From NCBI GenBank assembly GCA_007131625.1, contig SLQC01000390.1, positions 1 through 25,574 on the forward strand: DNA of 25,574 bases, written 5' to 3'. The position numbers were made by a program, and so were the translations under genes. The notes beneath the pieces were generated by a model. The model was not told the origin of the DNA. It did no database searches and saw nothing but the letters and a program-made list of their open reading frames with translations. This stretch comes from Balneolales bacterium. GTDB lineage: Bacteria > Bacteroidota > Rhodothermia > Balneolales > Natronogracilivirgulaceae. This document shows, one piece after another, positions 6,970-15,000 of this stretch (positions within the stretch are counted from its first letter, which is position 1; every line of letters starts with the position of its first letter).

Positions 6970-8295
6970 ACTTATTTTTCCCAACAAGCGCTTTTCGCCC
7001 TGGTAATGACTTTCCTGGTCTGGTCATGTGGAGCCTACGACCCGAATATTGAATCGGCTCGAGAGGCCCTTGCACAGGCGGATTACGAGGAAGTAATTCG
7101 CTCTGCAGAGGCATCCATCGAATCCAATCCCGAAAACGGCATCGGATATTTTTACAAGGGAATCGCCTATGCGTCTATTGCACAAAACATGGATCCGGCA
7201 AATCGAGTTGACGATTATGCCACCGCCAGATCGGCATTTATGGAGGCTAAACAGCGTTATGAAGAACAGATGATTACCGATGGCGAAGCCGCTGAATTAC
7301 CCGACATAATTCTTGAACTCTGGGGCTTTGAATATAATTCCGGAATCGAATTGTTAACTGATGACATCGTAAGCTCTCATGAGGATTCGCTGCAGCTTTC
7401 GCGGTATCATTTTATCAATGCTTCAACGATTAACCCCGACAGTGTTCACAGTTACAACCTGTTAGCCGAAGTAAATTTTACGCTCGGCAATTTTGAAGAA
7501 GCCGAAGAAATCACCCGTCATATCATCTATGAGATGGGAGAAGGGGATTTGTTCAACTACTATCGACTCTCCTATTACCTGATGGACGTCGAACGGGACG
7601 AAGAAGCTATTGAAGTACTTCTCGAAGCACGTGAGCAGTATCCTGATGAAGTCGAGGTTGTTCAGGAAATTGCCAATGCCTATTTGCGAATGGGTGAAAC
7701 CGACAAGGCTCTGGAAGTGGTTACCGATCTTATGGAAGTTGATCCCGACAATCCGGAGTATCGACTGGTATATGCCACCCAGATTTATCAGATGGTAGAG
7801 GAACTGGACCGCCAGATCCGGGATGTGCACGATGAAATGTATGACATGAGTCGTGCAATTCGCGATAGAGCGCGGCAGCCAGGTGTCGAACAGGCTGAAA
7901 TTGAGCAGATGGTTGCCGAATTAGACAAGAAACAGGATGAGGTCAATGAACTCATCGAAGAGTCATTCCGATTTTCCGATGAAGCCGAAGAGCAGCTGGT
8001 TATTGCTCTGAGAAGTAATCCCGATAATCCCGATGTACACTCCACACTCGGCATTGTTTATCAAAACCGGGCCGCTGTGTTACATGACCAGCGTAATATG
8101 ACCGACGACACAGAGGAGGCCGAAATGTATGATAAACAAGCCCGGGAATATCTTGAAAAAGCACTTCCCCACTATGAGAAAGCCGCGGAAATGGAAGAAA
8201 ACAATACAGATCACTGGCGTTCCCTGTTCCGGGTTTATACCAACCTTGGTATGGAGGAAGAAGCTCAAAAAGCCCAGGAAAGAGCGGGACTCTGA
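6964..8295 (+). CDS. TPR-repeat lipoprotein with coiled-coil segment
   Basis: The 443-residue envelope protein has a type II signal peptide with lipobox LVWSC (Cys22), so it should be lipid-anchored. TPR-like helix pairs appear at about 34-72, 162-265 (including LAEVNFTLGNFEEAEEI, AIEVLLEAREQYPDE and IANAYLRMGETDKALEV) and 345-440. A strongly charged predicted coiled coil (about 277-340) interrupts the TPRs. The protein is very acidic, which would fit a salt-adapted host but does not prove it. TPR lipoproteins usually act as scaffolds in envelope complexes, and the T9SS contains one (PorW/SprE); this protein is shorter and I see no specific link. It is a single-gene unit: copy A of the dispersed repeat precedes it and an intrinsic terminator lies 91 bases after the stop. 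Confidence 0.87.
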   Translation: MKTYFSQQALFALVMTFLVWSCGAYDPNIESAREALAQADYEEVIRSAEASIESNPENGIGYFYKGIAYASIAQNMDPANRVDDYATARSAFMEAKQRYEEQMITDGEAAELPDIILELWGFEYNSGIELLTDDIVSSHEDSLQLSRYHFINASTINPDSVHSYNLLAEVNFTLGNFEEAEEITRHIIYEMGEGDLFNYYRLSYYLMDVERDEEAIEVLLEAREQYPDEVEVVQEIANAYLRMGETDKALEVVTDLMEVDPDNPEYRLVYATQIYQMVEELDRQIRDVHDEMYDMSRAIRDRARQPGVEQAEIEQMVAELDKKQDEVNELIEESFRFSDEAEEQLVIALRSNPDNPDVHSTLGIVYQNRAAVLHDQRNMTDDTEEAEMYDKQAREYLEKALPHYEKAAEMEENNTDHWRSLFRVYTNLGMEEEAQKAQERAGL

Positions 8296-8386
8296 AATTG
8301 ACATAACTGGATCAGAATAAGGATCACGACTACAGTGCGTCCTCCATAAAATTTATAATTCTTACTGACTTGTATATCGACTTTAG

Positions 8387-8422
8387 AAAGCTCTGCAGGC
8401 CTCCTGTGGAGCTTTTATTTTA
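8387..8422 (+). terminator. Intrinsic terminator after the TPR lipoprotein gene
   Basis: AAAGCTCTGCAGG (8387-8399) pairs with CCTGTGGAGCTTT (8403-8415) over 13 positions, two of them G-U wobbles, with a CCT loop. TATTTTATT follows. The AAAGCTC stem base is identical to that of the rpmA terminator. Confidence 0.85.
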
Positions 8423-8545
8423 TTGCGCATACAGGAACCTTTGACCTGTCCATTCAGATTGACTATCATTCCGGAAGGGAAATGGGAATCAAACTTCCAG
8501 CTTCGGTTTTTTATGTATCGTCAGCTAACTTTTTTATATAGAATG

Positions 8546-8645
8546 ATGAAACACCCTTGGTACGATCTGACACACAAGCGCATGTTTATTTTAACATGGT
8601 TGCGTCAAGTGTCCTTTTGAATCAGAATATTATAAACAGATGAAA
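8546..8645 (+). repeat. Copy B of the ~100-bp dispersed leader element with hairpin
   Basis: ATGAAACACC (8546), CTGACACACA (8567), the hairpin CATGTT-TATTTT-AACATG (8581-8598) and ATATTATAAACA-g-ATGAAA (ending 8645) keep the order of copy A. The loop TATTTT and outer CATG/CATG pairs are identical, while the two inner base pairs have changed on both sides. The terminal ATGAAA here opens a five-codon ORF rather than a gene. Confidence 0.7.
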
Positions 8646-8654
8646 TGGTCATGA
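8640..8654 (+). CDS. Candidate leader peptide MKWS
   Basis: ATG AAA TGG TCA TGA encodes MKWS then stop. Its initiation context AAACAGATGAAAT (8634-8646) is repeated exactly at the real start of the downstream gene (8729-8741). The stop lies inside the left arm of the alternative hairpins. Translation is unproved; it may be a remnant of the duplicated element. Confidence 0.25.
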   Translation: MKWS

Positions 8655-8694
8655 CGGCTATCCGTCACACAGGAGCTTGATTATTTCCGTCATG
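8650..8694 (+). promoter_or_regulatory. Mutually exclusive hairpins in the cystathionine-gene leader
   Basis: TGACGG (8652-8657) can pair with CCGTCA (8662-8667) across a CTAT loop. The longer arm CATGACGG (8650-8657) can instead pair with CCGTCATG (8687-8694). The two stems compete for the same left arm, the arrangement of an attenuator or translational switch. No T-run follows either stem, so translational control would be likelier than termination. Regulation is inferred. Confidence 0.35.
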
Positions 8695-8734
8695 GACATT
8701 ACATCTGTCCTTAATAAATAAAAAAAAGAAACAG

Positions 8735-9883
8735 ATGAAATTCAACACCAAAACCATACATGCCGGCCAAAAACCCGAAGAGACATCGGGAGCCGTTATG
8801 CCTCCCGTCTTTTTTACCTCCACATATGCCCAGGAAGCTCCCAACAGGCACAAAGGACATGAATATGCCCGGGTAACCAATCCCACGCGTACCGCATTGG
8901 AGAATCTGCTGGCCGGACTCGAGGAGGCCCCTCACGCATGTGCGTTTGCCTCAGGATGTGCCGCCATGGACGCCCTGATGAAAATGCTGCGCCCCGGCGA
9001 CCACGTCATCGCCACAAATGATATCTACGGTGGGTCATACCGTCTTTTTACCGAAGTATTTGAACCCTATGGAATCAGTTTTAGCTTTGTCGATATGCGG
9101 TCGATTGAGAACGTTCGCAAAGCGTTCAGCACGCAAACCAAAATGCTTTTTGTCGAAACCCCTACCAACCCGCTCCTCAATATCGTCGACATTGCCTCGA
9201 TTGCAAATGAAGCAAAAAAACGAAATGCGGTAACCGTTGTTGACAACACCTTCGCTTCACCCGCACTGCAGCAACCCCTGCTGCTCGGTGCCGATGCGGT
9301 GGTTCATTCCACAACCAAATATATCGGCGGCCATTCCGACATTATCGGCGGTGCCGTCTGCACCAACCATGACGCCATCTACGAAAACCTGTTGTTCCAA
9401 ACGAAAACAACCGGAGGCATACCGGGGCCTATGGACTGCTACCTTGCCCTTCGCGGAGTCAAAACTCTTGGCCTTCGCATACAGCGTTCCTGTGAAAACG
9501 CATTTACCCTTGCCGAGTATCTGACCAACCGGCCAGATGTCGACGTCGTTTATTATCCAGGCCTCCTATCCCATCCCGGCCACGATATAGCCCGATCCCA
9601 AATGAATGATTTTGGGGGGATGATCTCTTTTAGCCTCAGTCAGGACGATATTCAGAGTGTTGAAACGTTTATGAGTAATACACGAATCTTCACGCTCGCT
9701 GAAAGTCTCGGTGGTGTGGAGTCACTGATCAGCCATCCGGCAAGCATGACCCACGCCTCCATCCCTAAAAAAATCCGGGAAGAGGCCGGACTCAAAGATT
9801 CCCTGATACGACTTTCTGTCGGTATTGAAGATGTCGACGACCTGCGGGATGATCTGGATAACGCCTTTGACTCGCTGCTTTAA
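8735..9883 (+). CDS. Cystathionine gamma-synthase / gamma-lyase family PLP enzyme
   Basis: The 382-residue cytoplasmic enzyme of the Cys/Met-metabolism PLP family either joins an acylated homoserine with cysteine or splits cystathionine. It is full length. Visible landmarks are Y44 in EYARVTNPTR (neighbour-subunit phosphate contact), Y98 in NDIYGG (ring stacking), D170 in VVDNTFASP (pyridine nitrogen) and the Schiff-base K195 in HSTTKYIGGHSD. The C-terminal AESLGGVESLISHPASMTH is shared by MetB and gamma-lyases, so sequence alone does not separate them and no symbol is given. The usual ASGMAA reads ASGCAA (Cys75). The start at 8735 follows an A-rich tract. The leader carries copy B, a tiny ORF and competing hairpins. 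A lipoprotein gene follows after 14 bases. Confidence 0.93.
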   Translation: MKFNTKTIHAGQKPEETSGAVMPPVFFTSTYAQEAPNRHKGHEYARVTNPTRTALENLLAGLEEAPHACAFASGCAAMDALMKMLRPGDHVIATNDIYGGSYRLFTEVFEPYGISFSFVDMRSIENVRKAFSTQTKMLFVETPTNPLLNIVDIASIANEAKKRNAVTVVDNTFASPALQQPLLLGADAVVHSTTKYIGGHSDIIGGAVCTNHDAIYENLLFQTKTTGGIPGPMDCYLALRGVKTLGLRIQRSCENAFTLAEYLTNRPDVDVVYYPGLLSHPGHDIARSQMNDFGGMISFSLSQDDIQSVETFMSNTRIFTLAESLGGVESLISHPASMTHASIPKKIREEAGLKDSLIRLSVGIEDVDDLRDDLDNAFDSLL

Positions 9884-9897
9884 TGAAACCCTGACCA

Positions 9898-10419
9898 ATG
9901 TCCAACCGAAACCCTTCCATCTGGATGCTGCTGCTGATCATCCCGTTTTGCGCCGGATGCATCAACCCATTCGCTCCGGGTGAGCTGGAAGGCGATCCCA
10001 TAGCCGACCTGCTGGGAGATCCATCCACCATAGAGGGGTTTTACACTCGCTTTCAGAAAGCATATGAACTTCGCGACACGTCGCTCTACGGACCGCTTAT
10101 CCATCCCGAATTTACATTTACTTTCCGTGATGACGATCGTAATGTAGACATCACCTGGGGTCGTTCGGAGGAGATGAGCAGTACCTACAACATGTTTTCC
10201 CTGAGCTATGACATCTCACTGCGGTGGAACAATATCACCCAGAAAATCATCCGGAACGAGGGTACCGACGCACAGGTAATTCGGCGTTTCAACCTATCTG
10301 TTGTAGACTCTCCGTCGGAAACCTACCGGTCCGACGGGTCGGCTAGCTTCCAGCTCACACGTCCGGATAGTACCGCCAACTGGCGGCTGGTCTCCTGGCG
10401 GGACGAATCTGATATCTGA
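9898..10419 (+). CDS. Small putative lipoprotein, possible NTF2-like fold
   Basis: The 173-residue protein starts with a short hydrophobic signal (residues 8-20) and lipobox FCAGC (Cys21), so it is probably lipid-anchored. After a linker, a helix-rich segment (STIEGFYTRFQKAYELRDTS, about 43-62) leads to HPEFTFTFRDD and then alternating beta strands with WGRSEEM, a pattern seen in NTF2/SnoaL-like domains. That fold assignment is tentative and no active-site residues can be named. It lies 14 bases after the cystathionine gene and is probably co-transcribed, though a lipoprotein has no obvious metabolic link to it. A C-rich, G-poor stretch follows the stop. Confidence 0.8.
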   Translation: MSNRNPSIWMLLLIIPFCAGCINPFAPGELEGDPIADLLGDPSTIEGFYTRFQKAYELRDTSLYGPLIHPEFTFTFRDDDRNVDITWGRSEEMSSTYNMFSLSYDISLRWNNITQKIIRNEGTDAQVIRRFNLSVVDSPSETYRSDGSASFQLTRPDSTANWRLVSWRDESDI

Positions 10420-10447
10420 TTAAACTGATGTGCTACAGTCGAAATTT

Positions 10448-10542
10448 CAACCACAAGCACAATCACACGCTCACATGCAAGCGCCATCACATACAGTCAC
10501 TGCCACCCAGACATAGCCACCTCAACCTCTGTCACCAAATCC
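10448..10542 (+). promoter_or_regulatory. C-rich, G-poor stretch before the thiolase (candidate rut site)
   Basis: Over 95 bases, C outnumbers G about four to one (roughly 40 to 10 by hand count), with many CA, TCACA and CCACC steps and no visible strong stem. This C-over-G bubble is the typical signature of Rho loading. It may end transcripts from the cystathionine/lipoprotein pair or simply be an unstructured leader for the thiolase. Confidence 0.3.
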
Positions 10543-10552
10543 AGTTAGCTCC

Positions 10553-11734
10553 ATGAAAAACGTCGTAATCATTGATGCCGTCCGTACACCAATCGGGTCG
10601 TTCGGTGGCAAACTGAAATCCATGTCAGCTTCGGAATTGGGATCAGTCGTCATCGGAGAGCTCTATAAAAGAAACAGTTTGAATCCCGATCAGATCGATG
10701 AAGTGATCATGGGTAATGTATTGTCTGCCGGTGTCGGCCAGGCTCCTGCCAGACAGGCAACTTTGAAAGCCGGTCTCAAAAACACCACTCCCTGCACAAC
10801 CGTCAACAAGGTTTGTGCTTCTGGCATGAAAGCGGTCATGTATGCCATGCAGCAGATAGCTAGCGGCGACACAGACATAATGGTCGCGGGTGGCATGGAG
10901 AGTATGAGTAACGTGCCGTATTATATTCCGAGCGCACGTTTTGGAGTAAAACTGGGACATACCGAGCTGCAGGACGGTATCATAAAAGACGGGCTGTGGG
11001 ATGTCTATAACGATTTTCACATGGGAAAAGCTGCCGAATTATGCGCTGCAACACATGGAATAAGTCGCGCTGATCAGGACGAGTTCGCCACCACTTCTTA
11101 CAAAAGAGCACAAAAAGCGCGTGATACAGGAGCATTTGCAGCGGAGATCACCACAGTAAAAGTCCGTGACCGGAAAGGCCAGGCCGATGTCATTGCTGCC
11201 GACGAAGAGCTGGACCGGGTGAATTTTGAGAAAATCCCACAACTTACACCGGTATTTGACATGGAGGGTACGGTGACAGCCGCCAACGCATCAACCATCA
11301 ATGACGGTTCTGCCGCATTGCTGCTGATGAGCGAGGAGAAAGCGTCAGAGCTCGGGATCACACCGGTCGCCCGGCTGGTCAGTCAGTCCAGCGCCGCCCT
11401 TGCACCTGAGTGGTTTACGACAGCGCCCGCCGAAGCCATCCCCCGTGCACTCAACAGAGCTGGGAAAAAAATATCCGACATCGACCTTTTCGAAATCAAC
11501 GAAGCATTCTCGGTGGTATCCCTTGTCAATAACAGGCTGCTGAAACTGGATCCCGAAAAAGTCAACGTTCACGGAGGTGCCGTCAGCATCGGTCACCCCA
11601 TCGGATGTTCCGGCGCCCGAATCCTGGTTACCCTTGTACATGCCCTGCGCCGATATGACAAAACCTGGGGTTGCGCCGGAATCTGCAATGGCGGCGGCGG
11701 CGCTTCAGCCATGATTATTGAACGGTTGTCATAA
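10553..11734 (+). CDS. Acetyl-CoA C-acetyltransferase (thiolase)
   Basis: This 393-residue cytoplasmic enzyme condenses two acetyl-CoA to acetoacetyl-CoA or carries out the reverse cleavage. All thiolase catalytic parts are visible: nucleophile C88 in NKVCASGMKAV, NEAF (about 315), H348 in SIGHPIGCSG and C378 in GICNGGGGASA. The length and these motifs fit the tetrameric type II biosynthetic/degradative class rather than the longer FadA trifunctional type, though distinguishing AtoB, PhaA and degradative roles needs context not present here. The ATG at 10553 has no Shine-Dalgarno. The gene seems to stand alone, with no intrinsic terminator seen after it. It may work with acs in handling acetyl-CoA, but that is only a pathway inference. 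Confidence 0.95.
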   Translation: MKNVVIIDAVRTPIGSFGGKLKSMSASELGSVVIGELYKRNSLNPDQIDEVIMGNVLSAGVGQAPARQATLKAGLKNTTPCTTVNKVCASGMKAVMYAMQQIASGDTDIMVAGGMESMSNVPYYIPSARFGVKLGHTELQDGIIKDGLWDVYNDFHMGKAAELCAATHGISRADQDEFATTSYKRAQKARDTGAFAAEITTVKVRDRKGQADVIAADEELDRVNFEKIPQLTPVFDMEGTVTAANASTINDGSAALLLMSEEKASELGITPVARLVSQSSAALAPEWFTTAPAEAIPRALNRAGKKISDIDLFEINEAFSVVSLVNNRLLKLDPEKVNVHGGAVSIGHPIGCSGARILVTLVHALRRYDKTWGCAGICNGGGGASAMIIERLS

Positions 11735-12064
11735 ATAACAGCTTCGATAGTAGCAATATCTTGCACAGTAAAGTGACAGAGCCCGAATGACTTCCTCATT
11801 GAAGGCGACACAGAGGTCCAAAATGTTTCATTAAGGAAATCTAAACATTGACATTAAAGGCTGACGAATGTAACTTCGTGGTAACCCCTCAATAAAATGA
11901 TATTGCCTATTGTGTTAATGGTTACCAAATACAGGAGTTTTTAATTCCTCGCTACCTCGAGTTCTGACACTTTTACCAATGTGTCGACCGAAAATCAAAC
12001 CGTGAGCAACTCCCAACCTTTAACTTGATTTCATTTTTTGTGTGACTCTTGCACAGTTCAACAA
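11735..12064. other. Intergenic region upstream of the porU operon
   Basis: These 330 bases have no convincing ORF. They hold 8-bp inverted arms TGGTAACC (11879-11886) and GGTTACCA (11920-11927) and a GACAC/GTGTC dyad with a ten-base loop (11966-11985). The porU operon promoter should be here; no clear TAnnTTTG element was found. Confidence 0.5.
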
Positions 12065-15000
12065 ATGGCAATTTGTAAAACTTTCATAGCTTCTGTATCA
12101 GGATGCGTGATATTCCTGTTATCCGCTCACTCCGTTGTTGCCCAAGACGTTCGTATAGCCAACAAAACCGGGGAGTTTACAGATTACGAGTTTGTAAATG
12201 AGAATCTGAAAATCACGACACCCGAGTTCCTCATGGTACCTTACCGGGATGGAAATGCCCGATATCGTGTAATGGAACAGGATATCCGTCCAGTGACGGT
12301 CGACACCAGCCGCTACCATTATGCCGAACATCCCGAACGGTATCTCATAGCCGACCGATCGACACCACTCATCCAGACAGGCGAACCGGGTTACTCCCGC
12401 GGAGAGATAAAAGCTCCACTGACCATCCATGTGGCCCGTCAGAACGAATCCGGAAGCAAAACTTTTCAAGTACTACGCTATATGCGGATTCGGGTCTTCC
12501 ATGATCCCCAAACACCCGAACTGCGCAAAGACGATCAGCTGTTTGCAGGACCCGTCGACAATCCGCTTGCTACCGGCGAATGGTTCAAAATTCCCGTCCC
12601 TGAAGACGACATCTATGAACTCGATTCCGATTATCTGGAATCACTGGGTCTCGATGTATCTTCCATCTACCCGCGAAATATTCAGATCTGGTCCACCGAC
12701 GGGTATGAGCTGCCCCACCGGAACAGTACCCCCCGGCCCGAACTCACCCAGATCCCCATCCTGGTTCAGGGGGAATCCAACAACAACTTTGACAACAACG
12801 ATCGCATCATATTCTTTGCGAACGGCCCCAACCGGGCCCGGTATAATCAACAATCAGACCAGTTTGAACACCGACTGCATCCTTATTCGAATACAAATTA
12901 TGTCCTGCTGACGATCGGGTCAGAAGCCGGACTGCGCCTTGCAACCACTGCACCTGGTGGAGAACCCACCCGGGACGTGACCCGTTTCCGGGATTTTCGT
13001 TGGATGGAAGAAGATCTGGAAAAACCCGAACCGCGAATTAAATCAGGCTCACAATGGTTTGGACAGGGTTTTAATCCCCTCAGCTCTGCATCCCAGACCA
13101 TATTAACCGACACCTTGACCGGCTTCCAGCAAGGGTCCGATGTCGAGGTCTGGCTTTCCATGGCTGCCCGAGCCACGACACAATCCCATTTCTCATTTGT
13201 GGTAAACGGCAGTAGTGCCATTCCAGATCTTTCGATCAACAGAATTAACAGCTTTACCCAGGCGACCGGCATCTCGGCCAATACTGCCCAGCAGCAATTT
13301 ACCTTAGAGGGTTTCTCTCTGGCCAATGATATCATCACCATCAACGCCACTTTTCACAACCCGCAGAGTGCTTCGCGTGGATGGGTTGAGTGGATTCGTA
13401 TCCGGGCCAACCGAACCCTCACTGCAAACAATAACCGCCTGCATTTTCATCCGCCTGAAGACGGTGACGGCAACCTGGTCCGGTATCATCTCGGTGGATT
13501 TGACTCCGAGCCGCTGGTCATGGATATAACTGATCCGGCCGCTCCGGTGCGTTTGGAAGTCAATACCTCGGGCAGCCAATACACCGTCGTCCACTCATCC
13601 GATCGCAACCGCCGCTTCTTCGCCCGGTCCGGTGCACGCAGGCCGTCGTCCGGTGAACCCATTCCCAATCAGGATATCCGAAATCCATCCGGCTACCCCG
13701 ACTACGTTATCATTACCGCATCCGATTTTCTGGAAGAGGCGCAGCGACTGGCTGATTACCGGCAGGACCGAGACGGTCTGAACCCCATCATAGTCACTCA
13801 GTCACAGATTTTCAACGAATTCAACGGCGGCGTACCCGATTTTGTTGCGCTTCGGGACTATGTCAAGTTTCTCTACGACCGGGGAACAGCGGCTGGCCAG
13901 AATCGCCCCGAATACCTGCTGTTCTTCGGTGGCACGACCTACGACTACAAGGGAGTGATCAGAAATCCAAACATGCGGAACTATGTATTCACCTTTCAAA
14001 GTGAAGAATCCATCCATCGAGTCGACAGTTACGGAAGCGACGACTTTTTCGGATTCATGGGAGATGACGAGGGTTTGTGGCCGCGTATCGGTTCGCCATC
14101 CAACCCGATTAATTATCTGGATATCAGTATCGGACGGCTCCCCATCCAGACACCTGAGGACGCCCGACTTCTGGTAGATAAGATCAAATCCTATGAAGAC
14201 CCGCGAAACCGGGGTGACTGGCAAAGTATCTTCACGTTTCTGGCTGATGATCACATCGCCGGAAGCAACAACGATCGGGACCTCCACATTTTAAATTCCG
14301 ACGGCACCGCTGAGATGATAAATCTGGATAAAACCGGCATCAGACTGGAAAAAATCTATCAAATCTCTTATCCCTATGAAAATACCAGTGCCGGACAACG
14401 CGTTCCTCAGGCCACCCAGGCCATGATTAACCGCATCAACGACGGTACACTGATCTTCAATTTCTCTGGTCACGGCGCCGAACAGTTCCTGACCGACCAG
14501 CGGCTGTTCACGTCCGACGATATTCTCCGACTGAATAATCACAACAAGCTGAGTATCATGGTCACCGCTACCTGTTCTTTCGGCCGGTTCGACGATACCG
14601 AAGACAACTCCGGTGCTGAAAAAATGATACTGTATCCCGACGGTGGACTTATTGCAGCATTGACAACGACACGTGTCGTTTATACTTCCCCTGACTCCAC
14701 AAGACTCAATTTCGGACTCAACATCGCCCTTACCCGTGAAATGACCCGGCGGGATGAAAACGGTCGTCCACAGCGGCTCGGCGATATCTTCCGAAGAACC
14801 AAACAAACCACTGTCGGATCGGATTTCAATTCACGGAAATTCATTCTGCTTGGTGATCCGGCCATGCGAATTGGACTCCCCGAATCGCAAATCGATATAA
14901 CCCATATCAACGGGATGGAAGTCAGTCCGGACACCGTTTTCAATCTGCGAGCACTGGACCAGGTGTCCATCAGTGGTAATGTCATCCTTCATGATGGCAG

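Larger units (their letters stand above)
8296..8734. other. Long leader/intergenic region before the cystathionine gene
   Basis: These 439 bases hold the TPR-gene terminator (8387-8422), copy B of the dispersed element (8546-8645), a five-codon ORF (8640-8654) and alternative hairpins (8650-8694). A 65-codon frame at 8423-8620 has no family resemblance and crosses copy B, so it is not called. Confidence 0.6.

Noticed and set aside
8423..8620. 65-codon ORF before the cystathionine gene
   Set aside because: It begins just after a terminator, runs through the conserved hairpin element and resembles no family.
8423..8734. SAM riboswitch in front of the cystathionine gene
   Set aside because: The leader was read for the multi-helix layout of SAM-I and the compact SAM-II pseudoknot; only simple hairpins were seen. 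A covariance-model search would settle it.
12038..12064. TTG start for PorU nine codons upstream
   Set aside because: The ATG at 12065 places a normal signal peptide at the N-terminus; the added residues CDSCTVQQ have no signal-like character.
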